From the NCBI GenBank assembly GCA_036563485.1, contig DATCMI010000001.1:2233501-2297500 (forward strand): 64,000 nucleotides of DNA, given 5' to 3'. The notes beneath the pieces were generated by a model that had not been told where the DNA came from, made no database searches, and saw only the letters and a list, made by a program, of their open reading frames with translations. Position 1 is the first letter of the stretch, and each line of letters begins with the position of its first letter. Source of the stretch: Sphingomicrobium sp. Lineage in GTDB: Bacteria; Pseudomonadota; Alphaproteobacteria; Sphingomonadales; Sphingomonadaceae. The position numbers and the translations under genes were made by a program. Shown piece after piece: positions 18,724 to 27,897 of the stretch.

Positions 18724-19966
18724 AGCGGAGCACCTGAACGGGGTCCGTCCTTGCCGCCCGGCGAGCCGGGAACAAGGTGAACAGGAAGGTCAGCACGAGC
18801 GTCACGACGATGATTGCCAGCACCTCCAACGGGTCGGTCTTGGACGGCAGCTCGGTGAGGAAACGGACCGAGGGATCCCACAGGTTCGCGCCGGTGACGA
18901 GCTGGATGAAGTTTACGACGCCTTGGCGGAAGAACAGGAAGATGGCGCCAAGAATGGCGCCGAGCACGATGCCGATCCCGCCGATCGTCAAACCAACGGT
19001 CATGAATACGCGCGTCATTGCCTTGCGGCTCGCGCCCATGGTGCGGAGGATTGCGATATCCCGCGTCTTCGCCCGCACCAGCATGATCAGCGATGAGGCG
19101 ATGTTGAAGGCGGCGACGAGGATGATCAGCGACAGCACGACGAACATCGCCACGCGTTCGATCTCCAGGGCCTGGAACAGGGCCGAGTTCATCTGACGCC
19201 AGTCGGTAATGATGCCCTTGCCCTGCACGACCCGCTGCAGCGGCGTGAGGATGTCCTGCACCTTGTCGGGGTCGCTGGTCTGGATCTCCACCGTGCTGAC
19301 CTGGTCGCCGAGCAGGAGAAGCTCCTGCGCGTCCTGCATCGGCATGACGACGAATGCCTTGTCATAGTCGTAGACGCCCACCTCGAAGATCGCGCCCACA
19401 GTGTAGGTGACTTCACGCGGAACGGTGCCGACCACCGTCGAGCGGCCTTCGGGATTCCACAAGGTAATCTGGCTGCCCGGAAAAGCACCGAGCGTGCTTG
19501 CGAGCCGCGAACCAATTGCAACGCGTCCGGCTCCAGAAACGATCGATCGAATGTCGCCGGCCTGGACGTTCGACGTGATCGTCTTGTTGGCGCGGATGTC
19601 CTCGACCCGCATGCCGCGCACGAGCACGCCTTCGAAGCGGCCGTTCGCCGTGGCCATCAGCGGGGTTTCGATCAGCGGAAGCGCGGAGGTGACACCGGGC
19701 GTCTTCTTGGCCGTGTCGGCAATTCGCGCCCAATCGTTGAGCCGGCCGTCATAGCCCTGGACCACCGCATGACCGTTCAAGCCGACGATCTTGTCAAACA
19801 GCTCGGCGCGGAAGCCGTTCATCACGCTCATGACGATGATCAGCGCCGCGACGCCAAGCGTCACCGCGCCAATCGAGAAGGCGGCGACGACGAAGATGAA
19901 CCCCTCGCCCTTGCCGGGAAGCAGGTAACGCCGAGCAAGCATGCGCTCGTAGCGGTTGAGGATCAT
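18716..19966 (-). CDS. lolC: Lipoprotein-releasing ABC transporter permease (LolC/E type)
   Basis: The 416-residue permease has one N-terminal span (about residues 24-46), a large periplasmic MacB-like domain (about 50-260) and three C-terminal spans within an FtsX domain. The opening [19 protein letters not shown] and the MSVMNGFR motif are typical of LolC/LolE. Alphaproteobacteria usually have a single such gene (a LolF-like homodimer), which fits the absence of a second permease here. The ATG overlaps the proS stop (ATGA). Confidence 0.93.
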   Translation of the reverse strand: MILNRYERMLARRYLLPGKGEGFIFVVAAFSIGAVTLGVAALIIVMSVMNGFRAELFDKIVGLNGHAVVQGYDGRLNDWARIADTAKKTPGVTSALPLIETPLMATANGRFEGVLVRGMRVEDIRANKTITSNVQAGDIRSIVSGAGRVAIGSRLASTLGAFPGSQITLWNPEGRSTVVGTVPREVTYTVGAIFEVGVYDYDKAFVVMPMQDAQELLLLGDQVSTVEIQTSDPDKVQDILTPLQRVVQGKGIITDWRQMNSALFQALEIERVAMFVVLSLIILVAAFNIASSLIMLVRAKTRDIAILRTMGASRKAMTRVFMTVGLTIGGIGIVLGAILGAIFLFFRQGVVNFIQLVTGANLWDPSVRFLTELPSKTDPLEVLAIIVVTLVLTFLFTLFPARRAARTDPVQVLRYE

Positions 19967-21285
19967 GCGGTGAGCCTCGCGAGTGCGGACTCGATGCTCA
20001 GTTCCTCGCGCTCGCCGGTGCGGCGGTTCTTCAGCTCGACCGTGCCGCTTGCGACCCCGCGCGGGCCAACGATGAGCTGCCAGGGCAGCCCGATGAGGTC
20101 CATGGACCCGAGCTTGACGCCGCCACGCTCGTCGCGGTCGTCGTAAAGCGTCTCCACCCCGGCGCCGGTGAGCTTTTCGTAAATCTGGTCCGCGGCCGCG
20201 GTGGTCGGCTCGTCATCCGAGCGCATGGTGACCAGTCCGACACGCCACGGCGCCACCGCCTCGGGCCACACGATGCCGGCCTCGTCATGGCTCGCCTCAA
20301 TGATAGCGCCGACAAGCCGCGAGACGCCGACGCCGTAGCTGCCCATGTGCGGGACGACCGGGCTCCCGTCCTTGCCGGAAACCTTCAGGCCCATGGCGCT
20401 CGAATATTTCTCGCCGAAGTAGAAGATATGGCCGACTTCGATGCCACGGCCGGTGCGGCGCTTGTCCTCGGCTACCGCGTCCCACTTCGCCTGATCGTGA
20501 GTCTCGTCCGTCGCCGCGTAGGTCGAGTTCACGCGGTCAAACAGCCCCTGCAGCCCGGCCTCATCGCCGTAGCGCAGGTCTGCCTGGCTCCAGTCGAACT
20601 CGTCATAGGCCGCGTCATAGAAGACTTCGCTCTCTCCAGTCGGCGCAAGGACGATGAACTCGTGGCTGAGGTCGCCGCCGATCGGCCCCGACGCCGCCTT
20701 CATCGGCACCGCCTGGATGCCGAGGCGCTGAAACGTCCGCAGGTAAGCCAGCATCTGCGTATAATAGCTCTGGCGCGCGCCGGCTTCGTCGAGGTCGAAG
20801 CTATAGGCGTCCTTCATCAGGAACTCGCGTCCGCGCATGACGCCAAAGCGGGGGCGAACCTCGTCGCGGAACTTCCACTGGATGTGATAGAGCGTGCGCG
20901 GAAGATCGCGATAGCTCTTCACCTCGTCGCGGAAGAGCGCGGTGATCATCTCCTCATTGGTCGGGCCGTAGAGGATCTCACGATCATGGCGGTCGCGGAT
21001 ACGGAGCATCTCGGGCCCGTAGGCGTCATAGCGGCCGCTCTCGCGCCACAGGTCGGCCGACTGCAACGTTGGCATCAGCAATTCCTGCGCGCCTGACCGG
21101 TCCTGCTCCTCGCGAACGATCTGCTTGATCTTCTGGAGCACGCGGAAGCCGAGCGGCAGCCACGCATAGATACCGGCCGCAGTCTGGCGTACCAGCCCGG
21201 CGCGCAGCATCAGCTTGTGGCTGACGATCTGGGCGTCGGCGGGGCTCTCCTTGAGAACCGGAAGAAAGGCTCGGGACCAGCGCAT
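19963..21285 (-). CDS. proS: Proline-tRNA ligase (alphaproteobacterial short type)
   Basis: The class II synthetase has about 440 residues and lacks the INS editing domain, as is usual in alphaproteobacteria. Motifs include [71 protein letters not shown], and a C-terminal anticodon-binding domain. I start at [11 protein letters not shown]; the open frame extends 34 codons upstream without family support. It leads the proS-lolC-lolD operon. Confidence 0.96.
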   Translation of the reverse strand: MRWSRAFLPVLKESPADAQIVSHKLMLRAGLVRQTAAGIYAWLPLGFRVLQKIKQIVREEQDRSGAQELLMPTLQSADLWRESGRYDAYGPEMLRIRDRHDREILYGPTNEEMITALFRDEVKSYRDLPRTLYHIQWKFRDEVRPRFGVMRGREFLMKDAYSFDLDEAGARQSYYTQMLAYLRTFQRLGIQAVPMKAASGPIGGDLSHEFIVLAPTGESEVFYDAAYDEFDWSQADLRYGDEAGLQGLFDRVNSTYAATDETHDQAKWDAVAEDKRRTGRGIEVGHIFYFGEKYSSAMGLKVSGKDGSPVVPHMGSYGVGVSRLVGAIIEASHDEAGIVWPEAVAPWRVGLVTMRSDDEPTTAAADQIYEKLTGAGVETLYDDRDERGGVKLGSMDLIGLPWQLIVGPRGVASGTVELKNRRTGEREELSIESALARLTA

Positions 21286-21427
21286 GGCGCCGCGCTGTAG
21301 GGGGGGCTCACGCGCCACGCAACCGCGCACCCCTACCGACCGATATGTGGCGCAGTCGACACATGCCGGGCGTAAAAGCAACGGCAACTGACGTCGCCCC
21401 GTGACAGGTGCCTTTTCCCGGCATAAT

Positions 21428-21615
21428 CAGCCGCTTGTCCGGACAAGGCGGCCCTCGGCTCCGCGTTCGGAGGTCGCGGCGGAAGTGACGAGCTGGTTGG
21501 TCTGGGGACGCCAGGTCGGAACTATGGGGACTTCCTGCCGTGCCGCACTAAGGGGGCTGACGAGCAATCGTCACGCAAGGCGCCCGGATCGCTCGTCGAT
21601 CCGGGCGTTTTGCTT
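21428..21615 (+). ncRNA. Candidate structured small RNA with its own terminator
   Basis: No convincing protein is encoded here, yet the strand is organised. A possible promoter (GTGACA 21401-21406, CATAAT 21422-21427, spacing 15) is followed by a hairpin built on CTTGTCCGGACAAG (21434-21447), a second hairpin CTCCG-CGTT-CGGAG (21459-21472), and a long-range 7-bp pairing GTGACGA (21485-21491) with TCGTCAC (21568-21574). A strong intrinsic terminator on the same strand closes it. The enclosed domain repeats TGGGGAC twice. I do not recognise 6S, SRP, tmRNA or RNase P RNA hallmarks. Confidence 0.5.
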
Positions 21616-21619
21616 TTCA
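21581..21619 (+). terminator. Strong intrinsic terminator
   Basis: CGCCCGGATCG (21581-21591) pairs with CGATCCGGGCG (21597-21607) as an 11-bp stem, followed by TTTTGCTTTT. The T-rich tail is on the plus strand only, so it terminates rightward transcription. No annotated rightward gene lies before it, which supports an RNA gene just upstream. Confidence 0.8.
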
Positions 21620-21651
21620 GGCATCCTCGACAAGATCGACGGCACGAAAGT

Positions 21652-21728
21652 TGGTAGCGGAGGAGGGACTTGAACCCCCGACACGCGGATTATGATTCCG
21701 CTGCTCTAACCAGCTGAGCTACTCCGCC
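21652..21728 (-). tRNA. tRNA-Met (anticodon CAT)
   Basis: The 77-nt cloverleaf reads GGCGGAG at the 5' end and CTCCGCTACCA at the 3' end, with CCA encoded. The anticodon stem GCGGA/TCCGC encloses loop ATCATAA, anticodon CAT. The acceptor pairs from position 1, unlike initiator tRNA, so it is most likely elongator Met. A CAT-anticodon tRNA-Ile2 cannot be strictly excluded without identity-element analysis. Confidence 0.93.
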
Positions 21729-21817
21729 CCAAGGCCTGGATCGCCCCCGAGGGGGGGCGGCTGGAGGCGCGCATATAAGAGCGAGCGCCGGACCGGTCAA
21801 CGAACCGCAAGGCTTTA

Positions 21818-21842
21818 GGAACCGCTTACTGCTGCTGTCGTT
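21818..21842 (+). promoter_or_regulatory. EcfG-type general stress promoter of the DUF3775 gene
   Basis: GGAAC (21818-21822), 16 nt, CGTT (21839-21842) fits the EcfG consensus exactly. It lies 26 nt before the ATG at 21869, so the leader would be about 20 nt and contain the AAGAGG ribosome site. Confidence 0.75.
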
Positions 21843-21868
21843 GAGGGGCCGACAATAAGAGGCATTTG

Positions 21869-22294
21869 ATGGACCCGTTGACCCCCCTCGAAACCTTGTG
21901 CCGGATCATTCTCCGGGCACGGGAATATGAAGCTCAGACCGCGAGCGACTATGATGACGACGAAGCCGCCGACAATGTCGACGATGAGCAGGAAGGCATG
22001 CTCAGCGTTCTCGAAGACGAGATCAACGATGGCGTTGAGGAGGAGCTGAAGGCCGCGTTCGAGGATCTCGGCGAAGACCAGCTCGCCGAAGTGATCGCCT
22101 TCTGCTGGGTCGGGCAAGGCACTTACGAGACCGGCGACTGGGACGAAGCGATGGAAGAAGCGCAGGACCTGGTCAGCAGCGGGACCGACGGTGCCATCGA
22201 CGAGCTGATGGACCAGCCGATGCTCGCCTCGGTGCTGGAATCCGGAATGGCGGCGTTTGAGCTGACTTGCGAAGGGGTCGGCGAAGTCTCCTAA
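21869..22294 (+). CDS. DUF3775 domain protein
   Basis: The 141-residue, strongly acidic protein has a run of Asp residues (YDDDEAADNVDDEQEG) and a helical remainder (ELKAAFEDLGEDQLAEVIAFCWVGQG) matching DUF3775. Function is unknown. I start at ATG 21869; a TTG directly before it would add one residue. An exact EcfG promoter precedes it, suggesting general stress induction. The stop overlaps the stop of the convergent 2H phosphoesterase gene. Confidence 0.85.
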   Translation: MDPLTPLETLCRIILRAREYEAQTASDYDDDEAADNVDDEQEGMLSVLEDEINDGVEEELKAAFEDLGEDQLAEVIAFCWVGQGTYETGDWDEAMEEAQDLVSSGTDGAIDELMDQPMLASVLESGMAAFELTCEGVGEVS

Positions 22295-22794
22295 GGCCGG
22301 AAGGGGTAGCGCGCGAGCGCTTCCCACGGACCATCCAAATAGCGATGCAGCGCCAGGCCGGCGATTCCCAGCGGCCGTGGCGAGAATTCGCGCTGCATCT
22401 TCTCCAACAAAGCACGTGCAACCTTCGGGGCGACCTTGTTCTGGATAGTGATGTGGGGCCGCCATCCGCCGCTGTCCTGTGCGCTTAATAGGCCGTGGAA
22501 GCCTTCGGCCAGCTCGTTGCGGACGAAATCCAGGTCGGGGGAGACGATACGGTATGCGACACCGCCGCCGAGATTCATCAGCCCTTCGATGGTGGCGCGC
22601 GGCACCCGCCTGCGAACCGCATCGGCAAGGCGGGAGCGGACTTCCGGCTCGGCCGACGGCGGCAGCGCGTGAAACATGGTGAGGTGCGCTGGAACGAAAT
22701 TGCGTTCCGGCGGGAAATGCGCACGGCGCAGGCCTTCGAGCCAGGAGAAGTCGCCCGCCGCAATCTCGGCAGTGACGATCAGCGCGCCGGCCAC
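22291..22794 (-). CDS. 2'-5' RNA ligase/cyclic phosphodiesterase family protein (2H superfamily)
   Basis: The 167-residue protein carries the two H-x-T/S-x motifs of the 2H phosphoesterases, HLTM (about residue 37) and HITI (about 113), in the spacing of LigT/ThpR-like enzymes that open 2',3'-cyclic phosphates. The physiological substrate is unknown. The start is a GTG that overlaps the end of the upstream membrane-protein gene by 16 nt. Confidence 0.85.
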   Translation of the reverse strand: MAGALIVTAEIAAGDFSWLEGLRRAHFPPERNFVPAHLTMFHALPPSAEPEVRSRLADAVRRRVPRATIEGLMNLGGGVAYRIVSPDLDFVRNELAEGFHGLLSAQDSGGWRPHITIQNKVAPKVARALLEKMQREFSPRPLGIAGLALHRYLDGPWEALARYPFRP

Positions 22795-23333
22795 TTGTCC
22801 CGCTCGAGCGCTTGAAGCTGGTCGAGGTCGCCTTCGGTCGACAATTTGCCATCATCCATGTGGGCGTCGCTCCATGGTAGCCGGCGCAGCGTCTCACCCA
22901 CCCCTGCGACGCCGCCCTGCGAGACGACGACATAGTTGAGCTTGCCGCTCCCGCAGCCCGCCATCGCATCGACGCAGCGACCGACATCCTGTCCGCGCAC
23001 AACGACCGGAGCGCTGGTCAGCAATGACACAGGGAACAAGGTTTCGCCCGGGGCGCGAACGCTTGCCTTAGCAGCGGCATGAGCCCCCTCCTCCACTCGT
23101 GCCTGGCGGCCAAGCCATCTCCAGACGCCGAACAGGTCAACGAACAGCAGGACGGCGTTCGTCCACAGCAAGGCAGGCTGGTCCGTCAGCACCCCGACCG
23201 CGATCCAGCAGATCGCGCCGACCGTGAAGACCGCAAAGCCGTAGCCGGTCACGCGCGAGCCGAGGTTCGCCGCGGTCATCAGCGCCGCAATGATGGTGAG
23301 CCCAGTCGCGGCCCAGGAGAAAATGTCAGCCAT
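22779..23333 (-). CDS. Membrane protein with C-terminal PRC-barrel-like domain
   Basis: The 184-residue protein has three hydrophobic helices in residues 1-75 (SWAATGLTIIAALMTAANLG, FAVFTVGAICWIAVGVL and LLWTNAVLLFVDLFGVWRWLG). A soluble part follows with VVVRGQDVGRCVDAMAGCGSGKLNYVVV and a LPW ending, which resembles PRC-barrel domains. I infer the PRC assignment from pattern only. MADIFSW is the natural start. The open frame continues 73 codons upstream, but there it shadows kup. Confidence 0.7.
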   Translation of the reverse strand: MADIFSWAATGLTIIAALMTAANLGSRVTGYGFAVFTVGAICWIAVGVLTDQPALLWTNAVLLFVDLFGVWRWLGRQARVEEGAHAAAKASVRAPGETLFPVSLLTSAPVVVRGQDVGRCVDAMAGCGSGKLNYVVVSQGGVAGVGETLRRLPWSDAHMDDGKLSTEGDLDQLQALERDKWPAR

Positions 23334-23365
23334 GCCGCGGCAAATGCGCGGGCATGGCGGAAGGT

Positions 23366-25309
23366 TCAGATCTCGACCTGGCTCCCAAGCTCGACGACGC
23401 GGTTGGTCGGCAGCTTGAAAAATTCCATCGCGCTTTCCGCGTTGCGAAGCATCCAGGCGAACAGCTTCTCTCGCCAGATCGCCATGCCGGGCCGCGACGA
23501 AGCAAGCAGCGTTTGGCGCGCAAGGAAGAAGCTGGTGTCCATCATTCGGCACTGCGAACCGAAGGATTTGACCTGAGCCAGCGTCGCGGGAACGTCGATC
23601 TCTTCCATGAAGCCGAAGCGGAGCACTGTGCGGTAGAAGCCCGCGCCATAGTCGCGCGTCTCGATGCGTTTCTCGTCCGGCACATAGGGCACGTCTTCGA
23701 TCCGCACGGTCAGCAGGATGACGCGCTCGTGAAGCACCTTATTATGCTTGAGATTGTGCAGCAGCGCGTGCGGCACGCCGCTTGCCGAGCTGGTCATGAA
23801 CACCGCGGTACCGGGCACGCGCGCAGCGCTCGGCGCCGCCGACTTGATGAAAATCTCCATCGGCAGGCTCGCCTCGTTCATGCGGGCGATCATCAGCTGC
23901 CGGCCCTTCGCCCAAGTCGTCAGCAGCGTGAAGGCGATGGCGCCGACGAGCAGCGGGAACCAGCCGCCCGCGGGGATCTTGAGCAGGTTCGCCGAGAAAT
24001 AGAGCAGGTCGATGCCGAAGAAGACGAACAGCATCGCGAAGACCAGCCAGCGGTTCCACTTCCACAGCGCCAGCAGCACGACGCTGATCAGCACTGCGTC
24101 GATCAGCATCGCCCCCGTCACTGCGATGCCATAGGCCGCGGCCAGGTTTGAGGAGTTGCGGAAGGTGAAGACCAGCAGCAGCACCATCACCAGCAGCGCC
24201 CAGTTGACCACCGGAATGTAGATCTGCCCGGCGGCGCTTTCGCTGGTGTGGGTGATCCGCAGACGCGGGATGAAGCCGAGCTGTATCGCCTGCTGCGTGA
24301 CGGAGAAGGCGCCGGAAATCACCGCCTGGCTGGCGATGATCGTGGCTAGCGTTGCCAGCAGGACCAGCGGCAGGCGGAACATGTCGGAAGCCATGTAGAA
24401 GAACGGGTTCTTGACCGTTTCGACAGCTTCGGCAGGCGACAGCGACAGGATCATCGCCCCCTGCCCCATATAGTTGAGGAGGAGCGCCGGGAGCACGAAG
24501 TACAGCCACGACACGCGGATCGGCCTGCGTCCGAAGTGGCCCATGTCGGTGTAAAGGGCTTCAGCGCCGGTAACCGCCAGGACCACCGATCCCATGGCAA
24601 CGAAGGCGCGCACCGGCTCCTGGATGTAAAACTCGATCGCGTTCCACGGATTGAGCGTGTTCAGGATCACCGAAGGCCGCTCGAGAATGTAGTAGATACC
24701 GAGCGCCGCAAGCGTCGTGAAATAGATGATCATGATCGGCCCGAACATCGCGCCGACCTTCGCCGTGCCGCGCGACTGGATCGAGAACAAGGCGATCAGG
24801 ATCACGACCGCCAAGGGAATGACATAGGGCTCGAACAGCGGGTTGACGGTCGTCAGCCCTTCCACCGCCGACAGGACCGAGATCGCCGGCGTGATCATCG
24901 AATCGCCGTAGAAAAGCGCCGTAGCGAACACGCCGAGCAGGACGATGCCGCCCGTCCATTTCGCGCGTTTCGCGAGCGAGCGGTTGATCAGCGCCAGCAG
25001 CGCCAGGCTTCCGCCCTCCCCCTTGTTGTCGGCTCGCATGATGATCGTCAGATATTTGAACGTGACGATGATCATCATCGACCAGAAGATCAGGCTGAGC
25101 ACGCCCCAGATGTGAAGCTGGTCGGGCACCAAAGTATGATGGCCGGCGAAGGTCTCGCGGAACGAATAGATCGGGCTGGTGCCGATATCGCCATAGACGA
25201 TCCCGATCGCGGCGACCGCCATCTTGCCGAGCGGCCCCTGGTGCCCGTGCGCGATCAGGTCGTGATCCGGGGTCCCCGCCTCGGCTCCACCCGTTGCATC
25301 GATGCTCAT
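23366..25309 (-). CDS. kup: Low-affinity potassium transporter Kup
   Basis: The 647-residue K+:H+ symporter has about 12 spans in the first 450 residues. The signature region [24 protein letters not shown] lies near the N-terminus and [15 protein letters not shown] after span 2. The C-terminal 190 residues are cytosolic, as in the KUP/HAK/KT family. I start at MSIDATGG; the open frame upstream lacks family support. It is divergent from ald with 163 bp between them, where both promoters must lie. Confidence 0.95.
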   Translation of the reverse strand: MSIDATGGAEAGTPDHDLIAHGHQGPLGKMAVAAIGIVYGDIGTSPIYSFRETFAGHHTLVPDQLHIWGVLSLIFWSMMIIVTFKYLTIIMRADNKGEGGSLALLALINRSLAKRAKWTGGIVLLGVFATALFYGDSMITPAISVLSAVEGLTTVNPLFEPYVIPLAVVILIALFSIQSRGTAKVGAMFGPIMIIYFTTLAALGIYYILERPSVILNTLNPWNAIEFYIQEPVRAFVAMGSVVLAVTGAEALYTDMGHFGRRPIRVSWLYFVLPALLLNYMGQGAMILSLSPAEAVETVKNPFFYMASDMFRLPLVLLATLATIIASQAVISGAFSVTQQAIQLGFIPRLRITHTSESAAGQIYIPVVNWALLVMVLLLVFTFRNSSNLAAAYGIAVTGAMLIDAVLISVVLLALWKWNRWLVFAMLFVFFGIDLLYFSANLLKIPAGGWFPLLVGAIAFTLLTTWAKGRQLMIARMNEASLPMEIFIKSAAPSAARVPGTAVFMTSSASGVPHALLHNLKHNKVLHERVILLTVRIEDVPYVPDEKRIETRDYGAGFYRTVLRFGFMEEIDVPATLAQVKSFGSQCRMMDTSFFLARQTLLASSRPGMAIWREKLFAWMLRNAESAMEFFKLPTNRVVELGSQVEI

Positions 25310-25472
25310 GCTGCTTTGTACTGACCGCCCAAGTTGACGCACTATGGCCCCCGCGGTCGCGCGGCGGTCGCGCCCCACTAGCACTGCGCACATATAGCTG
25401 CAATCGAGCGGGACAGCGCCGAAAACCCGGTCTATAGGCCCGGCAAATCTTCAGACGGAGCAATGGAAATCC

Positions 25473-26579
25473 ATGCGCATTGGTGTGCCCAAGGAAATCA
25501 AGGTTCATGAATATCGCGTCGGCCTGACGCCCGCATCGGTGGCGGAGCTGGTCAGCCACGGCCACGAGCTGTTCGTCGAGACGAACGCCGGGAACGGCAT
25601 CGACTGTCCCGACAAGGCCTATGAAAAGGCGGGCGCCAAGATCCTGCCGGACGCCAAGTCGGTGTTCGAAACCGCCGACATGATCGTCAAGGTCAAGGAG
25701 CCGCAGCCGGGCGAGATCGCCATGCTCCGCCAAGGCCAGATCCTCTTCACCTACCTCCACCTCGCCGCCGACAAGGATCAGGCGCTGGGTTTGATCAAGT
25801 CGGGTGCAATCTGCATCGCTTATGAAACGGTGACCTCGCGCACCAACTCGCTTCCGCTCCTGAAGCCGATGAGCGAAGTCGCTGGGCGCATGTCGGTCCA
25901 GGTCGGCGCTCACTATCTCGAAAAGGAACAGGGCGGCCGCGGCGTGCTTCTCGGCGGCGTTCCCGGCGTCGCGCCCGCTAAGGTGGCGATCCTCGGCGGG
26001 GGCGTTTCCGGCGTCAACGCGGCGCAGATGGCGACCGGCATGCGCGCCGACGTGACCATCTACGACATCAACAACGATCGCCTCGCCGAGCTCGACATGT
26101 TCTTCTCGAGCCAGATCAAGACGGCCTATGCCTCACGCGCGGCGATCGCGAATGCGGTCAAGGAAGCGGAGCTCGTCATCGGCGCGGTGCTCGTGCCCGG
26201 GGCTGCTGCGCCCAAGCTCGTCACTCGCGACATGCTCAAGACGATGAAGCGCGGCAGCGTCCTCGTCGACATTGCCATCGACCAGGGGGGATGCTTCGAA
26301 ACCTCGCACGCGACGACCCACGCCGACCCTGTGTACGAGGTCGACGGGATCATCCACTATTGTGTCGCCAACATGCCGGGCGCCGTCGCGCGGACCAGCG
26401 CCTTTGCGCTCAACAATGCGACCCTGCCCTTCGCCATCAAGATCGCGAACCTCGGCGCCGAAGAAGCGATGCGGCAGGACCCGCACCTCGCGAATGGCCT
26501 GAACGTCTCGGACGGCAAGATCCGCCACCAGGCGGTTGCCGAAGCGCTCGACTTGGAGTTCGAACCCGTCGCCGCCTAG
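25473..26579 (+). CDS. ald: Alanine dehydrogenase
   Basis: The 368-residue enzyme reversibly oxidises L-alanine to pyruvate and ammonia with NAD+. It shows the family start MRIGVPKEIKVHEYRVGLTP, active-site regions VKVKEPQ and TYLHLAAD, the Rossmann motif AILGGGVSGVNAAQMA and the C-terminal HYCVANMPGAVARTSA. A purine-rich ACGGAG lies about 11 nt before the start. Immediately after the stop begins an EcfG promoter for the next gene. Confidence 0.96.
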   Translation: MRIGVPKEIKVHEYRVGLTPASVAELVSHGHELFVETNAGNGIDCPDKAYEKAGAKILPDAKSVFETADMIVKVKEPQPGEIAMLRQGQILFTYLHLAADKDQALGLIKSGAICIAYETVTSRTNSLPLLKPMSEVAGRMSVQVGAHYLEKEQGGRGVLLGGVPGVAPAKVAILGGGVSGVNAAQMATGMRADVTIYDINNDRLAELDMFFSSQIKTAYASRAAIANAVKEAELVIGAVLVPGAAAPKLVTRDMLKTMKRGSVLVDIAIDQGGCFETSHATTHADPVYEVDGIIHYCVANMPGAVARTSAFALNNATLPFAIKIANLGAEEAMRQDPHLANGLNVSDGKIRHQAVAEALDLEFEPVAA

Positions 26580-26580
26580 C

Positions 26581-26605
26581 GGAACAGATGAAGAACATCG
26601 GCGTT
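26581..26605 (+). promoter_or_regulatory. EcfG-type general stress promoter of the DUF3072 gene
   Basis: GGAAC (26581-26585), 16 nt, CGTT (26602-26605) is an exact EcfG match beginning 2 nt after the ald stop codon. It places the start of transcription near 26612, about 28 nt before the DUF3072 ATG. Confidence 0.75.
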
Positions 26606-26640
26606 GATGCACCGACCAAGTGATTGAAAAGGTGCATCAA
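26604..26640 (+). repeat. Perfect 10-bp inverted repeat over the DUF3072 ribosome site
   Basis: TTGATGCACC (26604-26613) and GGTGCATCAA (26631-26640) are exact inverse complements separated by 17 nt. The first arm overlaps the -10 element of the EcfG promoter. The second covers part of the Shine-Dalgarno (AAAAGG) and the first base of the ATG. It may be a DNA operator or, for transcripts reading through from ald, an RNA hairpin that hides the ribosome site. Confidence 0.6.
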
Positions 26641-26867
26641 TGTCGACCAACATTTCTGACGACCCGAAGCAGCATCCGACTGGTAATGCGGTCAAGGATC
26701 CGGACCATTGGGTCACCGGTGACGAGCCGATGACCGGTGCGCAGGCCTCCTATCTGCAAACGCTCAGCGAGGAAGCGGGCGAAGAGTTCGATCCGGAGCT
26801 CAGCAAGGCGGACGCTTCGAAGAAGATCGACGCGCTGCAGGAGCAGACCGGGCGCGGCGAACATTAA
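26640..26867 (+). CDS. DUF3072 domain protein
   Basis: This 75-residue acidic protein matches DUF3072 almost end to end: DPDHWVTGDEPMTGAQASYL, then EEAGEEFDPELSKADASKKI and DALQEQTG. Function is unknown. The upstream EcfG promoter and the inverted repeat over the start point to stress-controlled expression. The stop overlaps by 4 nt the stop of the convergent TPR gene of the ccm operon. Confidence 0.88.
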   Translation: MSTNISDDPKQHPTGNAVKDPDHWVTGDEPMTGAQASYLQTLSEEAGEEFDPELSKADASKKIDALQEQTGRGEH

Positions 26868-27490
26868 GGCGAAGCTCGGGGCGCCAGCGTTGCCGGCACA
26901 CTCAGTGCCTGCACGCCCTGCTCAACAAGCGGTCGCCATTTGGCGTCGGCTGGTGCTTGGGCGAGGATCTCGCGCCACAGCTCGACTGCCCGCTCTTTCT
27001 GACCGGAGCGCGCGAGTGCAAGCCCATAGAAGAAGCGCGGTGCCGGGCGGTTCGGCAGCACCTGATCGGCTCGCCGGTAGGCAAGTTCGGCTGCCGGCGT
27101 CAGCCCTCCCGCGTGATCGACAAGGGCGTTGCCAAGCGCAATCCAGAGATGCTGGTCGCCGGGATATCGCCGGACGGCGTTCTGGAGGATGCCGACCGAA
27201 TCCTCGTCTTGCCCGTCGCTCGCAAGCGCTTCCGAAATGCGAACCCAGCTCTCGGCCGCGGAGAAGTTACCGAAAAATGCGTGACGAGCCTGAGTGAGCG
27301 GGACGACCGTCGACGTCCGATCGCGTTTAGCGGGCGCTCCGCTTAGGCTCGGGCTGCCCTGAAGAGCATAACCTGCAGCGCCGAAGAGCAGCGCTGCTGC
27401 ACCTGCCGTCAACGCACCGCCACGAACGCCGAACAGGCGCAGTGCCGCCACACAGGTGACGATGAGCAGGAGCAGGATGAGCCAGCCCAT
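26864..27490 (-). CDS. TPR protein of cytochrome c maturation (CcmI/CycH-like)
   Basis: The 208-residue protein has two membrane segments at residues 1-20 and 24-43 followed by a periplasmic region with tetratricopeptide repeats (AWVRIS-like, DQHLWIALGNAL, APRFFYGLALARSGQKERAVELW). This is the plan of CcmI, the apocytochrome chaperone that hands substrate to CcmF/H. It is shorter than classical CcmI (over 300 residues). Its ATG overlaps the last base of the ccmH stop (TGATG), so it belongs to the operon. Confidence 0.85.
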   Translation of the reverse strand: MGWLILLLLIVTCVAALRLFGVRGGALTAGAAALLFGAAGYALQGSPSLSGAPAKRDRTSTVVPLTQARHAFFGNFSAAESWVRISEALASDGQDEDSVGILQNAVRRYPGDQHLWIALGNALVDHAGGLTPAAELAYRRADQVLPNRPAPRFFYGLALARSGQKERAVELWREILAQAPADAKWRPLVEQGVQALSVPATLAPRASP

Positions 27491-27897
27491 CACCGGCTCT
27501 TCAGCTTGATGCGCCGGCGGATTAGCCACGCTCCGATGCCAAGCAGCGCCAACGGCGCCAGCCACAACGGCCAGGCGGCCGGCTCCGCCGTCGGCTTGTA
27601 GGTGATCCAGCTGCCGTAACGCTGGACCAACCAATCGCGGATCGCACCTGGCTGTTCACCCGCGGCGATACGCCGCCGCACCAGATCGCGCATGTCGCCG
27701 GCCATCTCCGCGTCGGAGTCGGCGATCGACTGCCCCTGGCAGACGAGGCAGCGAAGCTCTTCCATCAGCTGCTGGGCCTGGGCCTCCTGGCGCACATCCG
27801 GCAACTGGCGGTTCGACCAGTAAGCGGGCGGCAAATTGCTGTCGGCGTCCAGCGGTTGCCCCAGCAGCAGCGCGAGCAAGACGAAAAAACGCTTCAT
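27490..27897 (-). CDS. ccmH: Cytochrome c maturation protein CcmH
   Basis: The 135-residue thioredoxin-like reductant of apocytochrome c has an N-terminal signal or anchor (residues 1-18), the hallmark ELRCLVCQGQSIADS with the redox pair LRCxxC, and a C-terminal span (about 108-126) followed by a basic tail. It overlaps ccmG by 4 nt (ATGA) and the TPR gene by 1 nt. Confidence 0.95.
   Translation of the reverse strand: MKRFFVLLALLLGQPLDADSNLPPAYWSNRQLPDVRQEAQAQQLMEELRCLVCQGQSIADSDAEMAGDMRDLVRRRIAAGEQPGAIRDWLVQRYGSWITYKPTAEPAAWPLWLAPLALLGIGAWLIRRRIKLKSR

Noticed and set aside
21401-21673. 90-codon plus-strand open frame between proS and tRNA-Met
   Set aside because: It runs through a terminator hairpin and into the tRNA gene, lacks a ribosome site and has no recognisable composition. 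A structured RNA explains the region better.
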